Shown here in pieces: positions 13,481-24,830 of a DNA stretch of 64,000 nucleotides (position 1 is its first letter; each line of letters opens with the position of its first letter). This stretch comes from Theobroma cacao (taxonomy: Eukaryota; Streptophyta; Magnoliopsida; Malvales; Malvaceae): contig NC_030850.1 of assembly GCF_000208745.1 (NCBI RefSeq), positions 9,275,321 to 9,339,320 on the forward strand. The letters are read 5' to 3'. Both the position numbers and the translations under genes were made by a program. Below the pieces are notes generated by a model. It was not told the origin of the DNA and did not search any database. It saw only the letters and a list, made by a program, of their open reading frames with translations.

Positions 13481-14039
13481 TAGATTCAAAGATACATGTT
13501 TTTCTTTTTGCTTTTATTCCTCCTTCCTTCGTTATTGGTCTGCTTCATTATGAGCTTTTGCCACCCCCACCTCCAAAAGCAATCTTAGGTTGAAATTTTC
13601 TCCTATTAGATATACTTAAACTAGCTTAATACCAATAGCAACATAAAAAATTTTTATCAAATAATTTAAGAGATTATTGGCATAATTTGTTTACTATTTG
13701 CTTAAAATTTAACATATATCCGTATCAAAAGCAATTAAATCTATCAAATGTCATTGGTCTTTCTCATTCTTTTCTTTCTCAAAAGTCAATGGTCATACAA
13801 TGTTTATCAAATTTTTTATTTCAAGATTTAACTTATTATTTTATTTAAAATTAAAATTATTTTATTTAAATTAAAATGTAATCTTTGAATTTGATACCTT
13901 TAAGGAAAATTCAATAATAAAAGCTAGCAAATACAATTAATATGACTAAACATTGTTAGGTGAAGGTGTTCTTAATAAATATAAATTTTTTAATTCCTTA
14001 ATTCTATTATTAGTGATTTATTAATTCTTTTAAAATAGA

Positions 14040-15350
14040 TAAAACCAATAATAATTATTTGGGACATTTTAAAAATAATCTTTAAAAATAATATGTTTTT
14101 AAAATTAGCCCTCTTTATAATTTTAACTATTTTTAATAAGTTTGATAAATTTACCCTTAATAAAATTACATGCTATTATGTTACACGCCATGTACAAAAA
14201 CCTGTAACAAGTTATGGTTAACGTGTTACACGCTATGTATAAAAATATGTGATAAGCCATGGTTAGCTTGTTACATGCTAGGTATAAAATATAATTGACA
14301 AGTCATATACAAAAACTTGTAACAAGCTATGGCTAGCTTATTACACGTCATGTACAAAAACCTGTAACAAGTCATGGTTAACGTGTTACACGCTATGTAC
14401 AAAAATATGTGACAAGCCATCGTTAGCTTGTTGCATGCCATGTACAAAATATGTGATAAACCAAATACAAAAACATGTGACAAGTTATGGTTAGCTTGTT
14501 ATACGTCATGTATAAAAACCTGTGATAAGTCATTGTTAGATTGTTACACGTTATGTAAAAAAATATGTTACACGTCATAGTTAAAAAAAGTTATTACACG
14601 CCATGTTGAAAAAAAAATATTATTGTTACAAACCATATTAAAAAAATATTGTTGTTGCACGACATATTCAAAAACATTTTGTTATACTTTAATTTCTAAA
14701 ATGTTGTTATTACTTATGAACCAAAATTGCAAATCCCCTCAACTTTTTCTTTTTTTTTTGTTTTTTTGACAATTTGACACAGATTAAAATATTTTTAATA
14801 TGTTTTCATAAATCAAAATACAAATGTTTTTTATTTAAAACACCTACTTTCACTAAAAAAAAAATTTAAAACCTAGATTTATAAATTTCAAAATTTTGAG
14901 TTTGTTGGTATCTAGGTCCCTAATTGATTCAATTAAAAGTTATTTCATACATTTGTGATTATTTCTACCGTTTTAGTTTTATCCAAAATACTTAAAAATT
15001 GAATTTCTCAAACAATCACCCACCCAAATACGTCAAAACTATTGCTTGGTATCTTGAAAGTATAAGAAAAAGAAATCTGAAAACGCGAGAGAGAAAAATC
15101 AGAAGCATAGCAAACGAATGCCGAATAGAGAAATCAATAAAATTTGAAAGATTGGAATGGTAAGAGAGAAATTCGAAGCACAAATGGAGAGAAATGAGGA
15201 GAAATGAAGATAAATTGTGATGAATGATTTAATTTATTTAAAATAATTTAAAAGATATTTTCATCAAGTCATGACTAAATATAGTTAAAATCAATTAAAT
15301 TTATTTTTATTGTTACTTTTAAAATATTTTTATTAAAAAATATCATTTTT
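14040..15350. mobile_element. Putative nonautonomous TIR element carrying a satellite (copy 1)
   Basis: The AT-rich ends contain ATAATCTTTAAAAATA and TTTTAACTATTTTTAATAA-like sequence that recurs, partly inverted, at the other end. The interior begins with TTACACGYCATGT repeats. The locus at 33430-34640 has the same plan and the same repeat core, so the two are taken as copies of one family. Exact ends and target duplication were not resolved. Confidence 0.45.
14181..14700. repeat. 45-bp satellite with ~160-bp higher-order repeat
   Basis: Units start TTACACGYCATGTAYAAAAA at 14181, 14226, 14271, 14341, 14386, 14431 and 14499. Lengths run 45, 45, 70, 45, 45, 68, so 14181-14340 (160 bp) and 14341-14498 (158 bp) are two higher-order copies. 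The array then decays into shorter TTACACG-CATGTTGAAAAAA units. A repetitive minus-strand open frame (14271-14483) is a by-product. Confidence 0.85.
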
Positions 15351-16840
15351 TATAATTTTCTCTAATTATTTTTGCCTGCATGTTCACAACAATTCCCAAT
15401 TGAATTACTACTTTAGACCGCAAAGTCTCTCCCTCTTTTTCCCTTTGAATAATAATTTTGTTTTCTTACCTTAGTTACATGCGCCGGCCATTTGTTTCGT
15501 TACCATTTGCCTCAAACATCATATTGGATAACCCTAATAAAAGTATAGATCATGAGAGGGAATAAATGTACATCAATGGGTATTTTTTATTTGTATATAA
15601 TAATGGTTTAGGGATGGAAAAATTAATTCAAAAGATATAAGCTTGCATCATTGGCTTGATTTTTTATGATTTTTTTTTGAAAAGTGATTTTGTGATGATT
15701 AATAATGCATTAAAATAATTAAGAAAGTACAATCATAATTAATGTATTGAAAATTTTAATAATACATATAAAGTTTATATTTGATGCACTCATAGTGTAT
15801 ACTATACTTTAGAATCATGTTTTAATTGAAATTTTACATTTTTGTCAAACCTACTCATAACCAAATAAAGAGGAAGAAGAGATTAGATGGGAGGGAATTA
15901 GAGAGATATTAAAGAAGAAGAGAAGAAAAAAGAACGGTTAAGAGAGAGTTGGAAAGAGACAAAAAATAAATTGTTTTATTTCTTATGCATTTTTAAAGAA
16001 AATTATTAATATTTAATTTTAAATTTTTAAAAATTTACATTTTATAATAAGGTAACATCATTTGATAGTATGATAGTGTGCAGAAACTATATGTTATTAG
16101 AGTATCAAATATAAAATCATATTTTAGTTTAACTAGGTTGAATCTCATTATTAAAATTTCCCAACAATTAAAAAAGTCATGAAAAAAAAATTGTAACAGA
16201 TATATTGTGAATAAAATAGAGTTCATAATATTTATAGTTTTTTTTCCCTTTTATCAACTTAAACATGTTATAATTTTTTTATAAAATAAAGTTAATATTA
16301 TAAACACTACTTAAGTTTTTAAGAAAATTCAATTAATCCTACAAAAGTCACTCCGAAACATGGTTGTTGTATTCTATATAAGTATCATTGTATCATGAAG
16401 TTAATGATGCTACTTATGACTTTAATTTATAATTTTTAAAAGGAAAACTATAAAAATAAAATTGAAGTTAGTAGAAAGAATATACTTTAATTAACTTTTT
16501 TTATAATTAAAATAAAAATCTGATCTACTTGATATTCCGTATATAGTTCTAATTACTTTTTATATTCTAATTACATGGTAGGAAGACAAATAATTTATAG
16601 GATGCATATTAATTAGAGAAAAATAAAAAGAAAATTGATGAACGGTTTTTGCTTAAGGCGGTTTTAATAGCTATAGCTATATTTAAAAGAACAGTTAAAT
16701 GGGCTTCCTTATTTGACCCTTGGTTAGGTAAGTCTGGTTAACCAATATTATTAAAATTACCATGATGTAATAAATGGTTAAGGAAAGAGAGTCAGGATAA
16801 CGTCACCATTGGCCATTGTCACTCTCTCAATTTCACTTCA

Positions 16841-16882
16841 ACTTTTCCCTTTTCCCTTTTCCCTTTTCCCTTTTCCCTTTTC
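16841..16882. repeat. (TTTTCCC)n microsatellite
   Basis: About six perfect heptamers in a pyrimidine-rich setting. It is not the plant telomere heptamer (TTTAGGG). Confidence 0.9.
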
Positions 16883-17573
16883 TCTCTCCATATTTTTTTT
16901 CCCTTTTCCAACATCCAATTTAAATCTAATCACATCTGCATAAACTTTATTACAATTATTAATATTTTAAAAGATTAAAAATAAAGCCTAAATCCAAGAG
17001 TCAATTATTTTATGAGAGTTTCGCTTATAAGTAAAATGACATCGATACTTATTTAATTATTTAACAAGACCAATTGTTCTATTAATCTCATTTTATAAAT
17101 TTATTAATAATATAAAAAAATTTTGAGAACTAAATAAATAAAAATTAACCAAATTTAAAACATGAACTTACTTACTTACATGTCAGTATTTTTTTTATGA
17201 TAGTCATATAAAGGTACACAATTCTTATAAATTTTTCAAAATAAATGTTTTTGAAGTTTTTTACTTCATTCAACAGCTAAAAAATATATTTTCTATTAAA
17301 CACATGAAATTTGACAATACTAAAATACCTATTTCAAGTCTATCTTATTGTCTAAAATTTATGAGCATAAATAAGAGAAGAAAGTTAAAAGAAAAATGAG
17401 TAATAAAAAAAAGTAATATAATTTGTACAGTTACACTCTTTTGCTTCATCATCAACAAACAAATACATAACTGATTATACAACATGTGGCGTCCTATTCA
17501 AGCTAACAAATAATTTATGGTAAAGTTTTTACAGTAAATTAAGAATTAAAAATTATGAATAATCAAAAAAGAT

Positions 17574-17631
17574 TTGTTATATTTAAAAGAAGTCCTAAAA
17601 GGTTGTTATATTTAAAAGAAGTCCTAAAAGG
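17574..17631. repeat. 29-bp perfect tandem duplication
   Basis: TTGTTATATTTAAAAGAAGT plus nine further bases is present twice back to back (17574-17602 and 17603-17631) without differences, so it arose recently. Confidence 0.95.
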
Positions 17632-17809
17632 TTTTTGGCTTGACATTTGATAGGGTTTTAATTTGACACGTGATTATTAGGACGTGAGCTTGAGGTTTTG
17701 GATTTTTGGATGTGACCTTGAGGTTTGAGGTTGGAGTTGGATTAAATTTTTTTCCTCTCACTGTTAATATTCTAGATATAAAAAATAATTATTCTTTATA
17801 ATGTAAAGG

Positions 17810-18185
17810 GTCAGCTAGCTAAAATATGGTTTTGAAATAGATTGAGTTACTACATATTCTATGTTTCTAAGTATTAAATGTAATTAATGGCAAGTTCAAA
17901 AAAAATGTAATTAAAGGCAAATTGTGCATACCAACTAGTTAAAAATAGAGTTTGAGAGAATTTTGGTAGAGATGGAATTACTATATATTTTATTTTTTAA
18001 AATGTTAAATGTAATTAATGTAAAGTAGTGCATATCAACTAATTAGAATTTTGAGAGAGATTGAGTTAATACAAATTTTAATTTTTAATGTTAAATGTAA
18101 TTAATGAAAAGTGGTGCACATCAACTAACTAAAGGTAAAATTTCAAATGAGATTGATTTACTACCTATTCTATGTAAGTTTGAAA
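17810..18185. repeat. ~100-bp tandem repeat, three to four degenerate units
   Basis: Repeated order of blocks: GCATATCAACTA, GAGAGATTGAGTTACTA, then AATGTTAAATGTAATTAATG. It lies about 350-700 bp upstream of the RING gene TATA box. No known family recognised. Confidence 0.7.
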
Positions 18186-18522
18186 ATTTTATTTAAAGTT
18201 TTGTTTTATCGTGAGATTTATTTATAGGTATGTTTTTATATAAAAGCATTACAACAAATACAATGATGATTACAATAACAACAATTATATATTTTATAAA
18301 ATAATATTTTATACATATCAATATATATTAATAATTAGATATAATAATATAATTATTATTATGTATTTATTTCATAAAGTATTTGCAACTTAATTAAAAA
18401 AAAAATTTACTTTCCTAAACTCATTGCACGACAAGCGCACTAGTCCTTTAAGGAAAGTGACCTCTGTTTCCGAAAGCAACCAAATCCTCTTACAATCGGG
18501 AGTTGGATACGGGGAAGATTAT

Positions 18523-18532
18523 CTATATATAA
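18523..18532 (+). promoter_or_regulatory. TATA box of the RING-H2 gene
   Basis: CTATATATAA lies about 140 bp before the chosen ATG, inside a stretch of higher GC than the upstream DNA. Position and context fit a core promoter with a leader of about 110 nt. Confidence 0.6.
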
Positions 18533-18669
18533 CAGCGCGTACCGTCTTTTCAAAAGGTTTCATTCAAGTAAACACACACGTTGTTGCAGAGTCTTTCTCT
18601 TCAAGTAAACACACGTTGATCTCCATCATCGTTTTGCCCTTTTTCTGCAAAAAGAAGAGAGTGTTGATC

Positions 18670-19332
18670 ATGGCAGGAAGAGAAGCAAGGTTCACATGCT
18701 GTGTGAAGGTAGAGCATGAATTCACCGTCATTCCCCACCTTTTCCAAGCCGGATTTCGTCTTCAAATCCGTAAGTTCCTTAAATATGATAATGGCAATGT
18801 GCGAGAGGCCCTGGAGGAGTCAACCCAGGAAAAATTTTTTCTGCCAGAATTTGTGTTTGGTTGCAATGGACACCACAGATATGTAACTTATCGTCTACGT
18901 GAAGCTGGATGGCATCAGAGCAATCTTCAAAGGATATTGGACGCAGCTTTCTCCGAGGCCAAGTTGATTTTAGAAAGAGAGAGAATTACTTGTGGATTAC
19001 ACATCATTCCAACAATAGTATTCTGCGTCAACAAGTTCGTGAGGTGGGAAGATGAGTTAGAGGCTAGGGCACTGGATTTGTCAATGCAAGAAGTACCAAA
19101 GCCGGTTCCTGCAACAAAAGAATCCATCCAGGCTTTGAAGAAAGTGAAGCTTGAAGTTGATAATACTGAAGAGTGCATGATCTGTATGGAGCAACTGATC
19201 TCCTCCGGAACAGATAAGGTGATCACTAGCATGCCCTGTTCGCATCTCTTCCATGGAGATTGTATCGAGGAATGGCTGAATACGAGTCATAAGTGCCCGT
19301 TATGCCGCTTTCCGATGCCAACTGATGGCTGA
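18670..19332 (+). CDS. RING-H2 finger protein, probable E3 ubiquitin ligase (220 aa, intronless)
   Basis: The C-terminal RING-H2 is complete: C169-x2-C172, C190-x-H192-x2-H195-x2-C198, then C209-x2-C212 (ECMICMEQL...MPCSHLFHGDCIEEWL...KCPLC). RING-H2 domains recruit E2 enzymes, so a ubiquitin ligase role follows from the family. Residues 1-160 show no domain I know, no transmembrane helix and no signal peptide, so this is not an ATL-type ligase. The frame stays open upstream to 18424, but that part covers the TATA box and leader; the ATG in GATCATGGCAGG is the first after the TATA box and is preferred. An AATAAA lies near 19524. Substrates cannot be inferred. Confidence 0.88.
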   Translation: MAGREARFTCCVKVEHEFTVIPHLFQAGFRLQIRKFLKYDNGNVREALEESTQEKFFLPEFVFGCNGHHRYVTYRLREAGWHQSNLQRILDAAFSEAKLILERERITCGLHIIPTIVFCVNKFVRWEDELEARALDLSMQEVPKPVPATKESIQALKKVKLEVDNTEECMICMEQLISSGTDKVITSMPCSHLFHGDCIEEWLNTSHKCPLCRFPMPTDG

Positions 19333-19529
19333 TGCTACTCCTTAGTCCGTACTGGAAAGAGTTGGGTTTTACTTTTTATCTCTAATTAGCTGTCCTTCGC
19401 TTTTGTTCTTAGTTTGTACTTAAGTCTTAATCAAGGTATTGATCTTTGTTTTCCCGCCGTGCATGTAAATCTTGTTACTGACATTCAATGAGAACATAGG
19501 GTTGGGATGTCACAGCAATATTCAATAAA

Positions 19530-20300
19530 GTAAATCCCACCAATATTTCCTAACCTTTTATTTGGATTCCACGTTAGTCCTTAATCTCTAAATTATTTTA
19601 TTTGGCCCCTCACGTTTTTCTTTTAAATAAATATACATTTTCATCCTTTCTCCAAATTGTTAGTAATATTCATGTATTGGTCAAAACTTTACAACTATGC
19701 TGCCGTGATTTCTTGCTCACATACTTAATTTGCATTGCTAAGCATCACGTAAGTCTTATAAACTGACAAAATTCCAAAGTTGTTAATTTTGCCCTGAACT
19801 GGAATACGTAACAACAACATGAAATCCTTGAATAACAATACAACCTAATTAGATAGCTTTGAATTACGCAGTCTAATGGCCCCTTCAATTTTGTACTTGT
19901 TGGTTGATTCTTGCCAAATATTAATTTGATGTTTATGATAAATGCAGTTAGAAAGGTTTCCTTTTTCAAACATTAAATCCTGTTCTGCATTTCAATATCA
20001 GTTACATTCCCACATCATAGAGCTACTTCAAGATGAGGAACAGAGTTATTAAGTAAAAAGGAAAATTTCTAAAAAAAAAAAAAAAAAGAATATAGATAAA
20101 GGTACATAAAGAGATAGTCCTATATCCTAATATCTGAACATCATATGCCTACAAAGTTTAATAAATATATATGATAGCTCAGATCTGACTAGCAGCATGC
20201 ATCTCATGTCTGCACTACAACAACGAGATGAAGCAAAATTCAATGAATTACAAGCGCTGAGTAGCTGCTCCTTTTCTCTAAGTTAAGGGATCAAATAAAA
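19530..20300. other. Intergenic region between the convergent RING and HSFA4 genes
   Basis: The 3' ends of the two genes face each other across this AT-rich stretch. I see no additional gene; it should hold the two 3' UTRs. Confidence 0.5.
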
Positions 20301-22327
20301 TCACATTCTTTCAGCGGGAGAAAGGTGTTCCATATGCTCTGCGAGGTAGTGCACTCTGTTTGTTTTCCACCAATAATTTTGGTCATCAAGTGGCTTGCTG
20401 CCACTTATTCTTCCACTTGTTGTCCCAGGGTCTGACTGGATCTCTTGTGCATCTAATGAATTGGGGACTTCTGTCAGGAACTGTTCCCAGAAGACATCAT
20501 TTACCTTCCCTGGCACAGAATGATCAGCTGTGGCTTTTACCTGTTCTTTTAAGGCCTCAGTCTCTGGAGGAGTAGCATGCTTTGAGGTTACGCCAATTCC
20601 AAAAGATTTTGGGTTAAGATTGGCAATATGGTCAAAAGATGGTATAGGGGGACTGTCAGCTTTATAAACAGACACAGCCAGCTCAGGAGATGAATTTATA
20701 TCTGTTGAATGAGGAGAGCATGGATGGGATGAAGGTGAGCAAAGTTCACCATCAATGTCATAGTCTCCAGAAGATGTCTGCAGTTCAGTAACATCAATTG
20801 GAGAAGGCCGTGATGATATGCCAAAATCATACACTTTCTCATCCATAGTTTCTCCAATTCCGTGGAACAATGTTTCCCAACGTTTTATAGATGAATCCAA
20901 CTTCTCAATCTGTTCCAAATTCAATACAGGAGCAGAAGGTGCTCCCAGGTTTGCATCCTGAGAAGTCAAACTGTGATGTTCTACCGTGTTATATCCATCA
21001 ATGAAATGATTAAAATTCAACAACTTTCTCTTTTTGTTATGAAATTCGGACTTTTGGTTGAACATAGAGACAAAATGTGGTTTGTGTATCAGTTGAGCCA
21101 CGAAGACCATTACCTGCCTCTGTCTGTCTTCCATGTTCTTGAAGCGCTCAGATAACAACCTTATTTGAAACTGAAATTCCTGATTTTCTTTCTGATGCCT
21201 TTGTAGCTGCAACTGAAGCCGGCTCTTATCTTGACTCAACCTCTTTATTTCTTCTTCAAATTCCTTCTTTTCTATCTCAGTTAATGGTAAACCAGAGTTC
21301 CCTTGCTGTACCAAGGAATGGCTATGAATTGGCTTGCGTCTATGAATATTCTTTAGAAGATGTTTCTCTCCTCGGATAAATTCCTCGTTTGCAAACTCCC
21401 ATTGATCAGGATCAATCTTCCTAAATCCCTAATCAAAAAAATAGTGCAGGTGTCAACCAAAGCATGAAAAGTCACCATAATACAGGAGAAGCATTAACTT
21501 TTAAAAGGCTAGAAACAGGGCCAGGGCCTGCTTGTGCAATCCTTTTATATCCTGCATTTCAATACCATGAAGGTTATGATTAATTGAAAACAGAAAAAAC
21601 TAAAAATTCATTATCAGATCAAATAAAAGCAATAGATCGCAGCTAGAGAATATATTGGGAAATAATCAAACAACTAGATCTCACAAGGAACAAAATTCTT
21701 GCAAAATGCTAACCAAGAAGAACCTATTTCTATTACATAAGTAGTTACATTGAACATGGAAAAATATCCAGACAGGAACATTTCAACGCATTCAGTTGTA
21801 ACCAACGCAATTAGAATCCAGGTCAAACAACAGAAATGTGCTAACATGTGTTTGTGTGTGCTACCATCCAAAAAAAGTTTCTATAACGCTTCCAACAAGA
21901 CATAGTATTATGAAGAAAAACATCGTCAATGTTTATATTGACAGTATAGAAAACATATTTAGCAATGAGAAATATGAATAAGAAGTTGAGCAAGCAAACA
22001 AACATGAACCCAAAAAGAAGAAATTTCTATATTGAGCGGGTCTAAGGGAAACTAATTGGAGATTAAAGCTGAAAAAAAAAAAGCCATTTCCGAATTGAAG
22101 AAGAAACATACATAAGTATTCAGCTGCCTGACAAAACTCGAGAAGTTATTGTGCTTGAAGTATCTTGGCAGCAAATCTCTTGAAAAATCTGGCGGATTCC
22201 ATACAATGAAACTATAACCAGTTGCACTCCAACCCACCAAAGAGTTGGTCATTGGATCATCCACCATCTCATATGTCTTAGTAAGAAAAGGCGGCGGCGC
22301 ATTAGAACTTCCCTGTGATCCATCCAT
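20301..22327 (-). CDS. HSFA4: Heat stress transcription factor, class A4 (447 aa, two coding exons)
   Basis: Exons 22112-22327 and 20301-21428 join in phase 0 at the intron typical of plant HSFs inside the DNA-binding domain (...RQLNTY | [12 protein letters not shown]...). The DNA-binding domain spans about residues 12-105. The heptad-repeat oligomerisation region at about 122-190 has the extended class A spacing. A basic NLS-like KKRKL lies at 203-207. An AHA activation motif ([10 protein letters not shown]) lies at 383-392 and a leucine-rich NES-like stretch ([10 protein letters not shown]) near the C-terminus; the last two point to subclass A4. It should bind heat shock elements as trimers or hetero-oligomers in the nucleus. 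An in-frame ATG six codons upstream (22345) is possible, but MDG fits family N-termini better. Confidence 0.93.
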
Positions 22328-23338
22328 TTCATTTGCACTCTTCAAAACCTTGAATTTTTAATCTCAAGAATTTGTAGCCAAAGCACCATAAGCAAGCTTT
22401 TTTTAATCCAAAACTGAGCTTTTAATAAATCGATATCCAAGCCGGATCACCCCAACCGAAAGTTGCTTTTTCAAGAAAACTATAACTAAAACCTCTAAAC
22501 CCCAAAACCCTTGGATAGGAAACCAAACAAAAGAAGAAAAGTGGAGGGCCCTTTATCCAGTGTGAAATTGTCAACAGGGCTGGATCAACAGGTTACAGAA
22601 GCAAGAGAAGAAACCAGTGTGAACCAAAGAGAAAAAATGAAAAATTCCCAGGAGCATAAGCTGGTCGGATATTGAAAAACATAACAAATTGAAGAAACAA
22701 TCTCGTGCATAGAAGTTTCTAACCAATCCAAAAGCAAAACTTGGTGATAAAGCAAGAGAGGGAGGAGGGGTTTTTCAACCGGAGGGACAGGGAGAGAGAA
22801 AGTAGAGACTTAGAGGAAACACATGCAAAGAAAAATAAAGTCTTGTTAGACTTTTTGATTGAGTAGCAACCATTTGAGAGAGGGAAAGCAACGTGCCTGT
22901 ATAACGTTCAAAGCTTTTTTGCGGGACTTTTATTGGGTGTCTTTGGTCGTCCATCCTTCGTGGGCTTTTGTTGTTATGGTCGTTTTGAATATTCTTAAGG
23001 GCAGAGGGCAGGGCGAAAGACCAAACAGGGCAAGGGAGTTTGTTTTTTTTTTTTTTACCTTCTTTTAATTATTGAAAATTCGAGTTGAATGAGGAGAAAA
23101 GAAGACTTCTTTGACTGCAGCCATCGCCCCCGTGGAGCAGCTCTGACTTTGACCACTGGGAGAAGAATAAATCTAATGTTTCAAAAACCTCCACGTTTTC
23201 ATAGTCAGAATTAGACCATTAGTGATAACCATTGTTTCTCACGGTTCTTGTTTTTTAGCCATAAACAGTTCCTCTTTTGAAGAAAAAAGGTTCAAGATTC
23301 CATTATTTGTCAGAATTACGCACGTACCTACTGAAGCA

Positions 23339-23475
23339 ACTACACAACAGCAACAACAAAAAACCAGAAACCATACTCAAACACCGCAGCCAGCAAAAGC
23401 AGCAACAACCATACCAGTATTATAACAAGGAAGCTGCAGTAGCAACATTGGCAATAGCAAGCAGTAGCGACAGCA
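23339..23475. repeat. CAA/CAG-rich low-complexity stretch upstream of HSFA4
   Basis: Many CAACAGCAACAAC-type triplets. They leave open frames (for example 23222-23425) rich in Gln and Thr. There is no domain or plausible gene structure, so I treat it as low complexity. Confidence 0.6.
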
Positions 23476-24229
23476 GCATTAACAATCAAGCAGTAAATTT
23501 ATTAATACAAATCTAGTAAGAAGATTTGAAACAAACAAACCAGATATACTTTAGACATGTACTTTTTTTATCAGCCAAAATAAGTATTTATTTATATAAA
23601 TCACTAGGTTACCGTGAATGGAAGTCATAAGATTATCCAGCAAAATGAACGCCTGACTTACAATAATTGCACAAAGCACTACCTAGATACAGTACTTAAG
23701 GAATTATTAAGCTATGATTTAGGGATTGTCATAAATTATAGTTAAGGGATCCATTTAGATTTTATACCGTTGTTTGTATTAATGTATATTATCATTAGAA
23801 AGTTTCCTTTGATGAAACTTTCAAACAACCATGTAAGTGTAACTAGTATATAAATGGAAGTGAATATAACAATCTTCTCTTCACCAGGCTCCAAATCGAA
23901 CAGTAACAAGTTCTCTCATTATTTCTTCTGGTTTCAATATTTCATCAGTACCTATCATCCTATCTCATATGATTAATATAATCCTATAACTTTTCATAGG
24001 ATAGGATTGAGTCATCTATACTAGGTAGACACCATATCCCTTTTAAAGGCTGAAAATCAAATTATATATATATATATAACACAAGAAAGGAGGAAAGGAT
24101 GGATAGCTTTATGCAGATTGCCCGAACCAAATCTGAAATTAAAATACAAAAAGTTATTGAGCCAAAGTTTCGTTTGATATGAAATTAAAATTCAATCAAA
24201 ATGTTCATAAATATCTATACTATAAAATG

Positions 24230-24830
24230 TTACAAATAATTGTTTAGTGTCTGAGCATTTGATTTAATGATTAAGGCATATATCTTCTAATTAATTTAAA
24301 AAATTAAGTTTCAATATCTTTTCTAAATTTAACAAAAAAAAACTATTTAACACTCGAATATTTGGTTCTATGATAAATGCTTATATCTTTTAATTAATTT
24401 AAAAATTAAGTTTCAATCCCCTCTTCTAAATTAAAAAAAAAAAACTATTTGGCATTCAAGTAATTGGCGTTGATTTAGTGATAGATGCATATATCTTCTA
24501 ATTAGTTTAAAAAATTAAGTTTGAATTCTTTTTTTTAAATAAAAAAACTATTTGATGCCTGAGTATTTGACTCAATAATAAATACATATATTTTCTAATC
24601 AGTTTAAAAAGTTAAATTTGAATCTTCTTTTAAATTAAAAAAATTATTTAACTTTTGAGTATTTGATTTAATGATGAATGTATGTATGTTCTAATTAAAT
24701 TGAAAAATTAAATTTAAATCTCCTTTTCTAACTTAAAAAAAATTAACACTCAAGAATTTAACTTAATGATAAATTCAGGTATTTTTTAATTAATTCAAAA
24801 AAGCTAAGTTTGAATCCCCTTATCTAAAGA
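24230..24830. repeat. ~100-bp tandem array, about six diverged units
   Basis: Each unit runs ACTATTTGRC-CTYGAGTATTTG, then ACTTAATGATAAATGCATAT, a TCTTCTAATTA-TTTAAAAA block, then AAGTTTGAATCYCC-TTCTAAAT and an A-run. Unit starts are near 24235, 24345, 24445, 24548, 24645 and 24740. Related single units appear near 26510-26600 and 43350-43450. The AAGTTTGAATCCCC block looks like a pol III B box and the ACTTAATGATAA block faintly like an A box (inference). Confidence 0.75.

Larger units (their letters stand above)
13485..18420. other. AT-rich intergenic region without a recognised gene
   Basis: About 4.9 kb between the translocator gene and the RING gene. The open frames here are short and repeat-derived. 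It contains a satellite-bearing element (about 14040-15350), a TTTTCCC microsatellite, a 29-bp duplication and a ~100-bp tandem repeat, all listed separately. Confidence 0.7.

Noticed and set aside
14271..14483. Repetitive minus-strand open frame with repeated Met-Ala/Thr-Cys phrases
   Set aside because: It is a translation of the 45-bp satellite; the periodicity comes from the DNA repeat.
16841..16882. Possible interstitial telomere repeat
   Set aside because: The unit is TTTTCCC, not the plant telomere heptamer, so it is a simple microsatellite.
18424..18669. Upstream extension of the RING protein
   Set aside because: The frame is open but has no ATG and spans the TATA box and leader.
23222..23516. 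Gln/Thr-rich open frames near the HSFA4 promoter
   Set aside because: CAA/CAG low complexity, no coding context.
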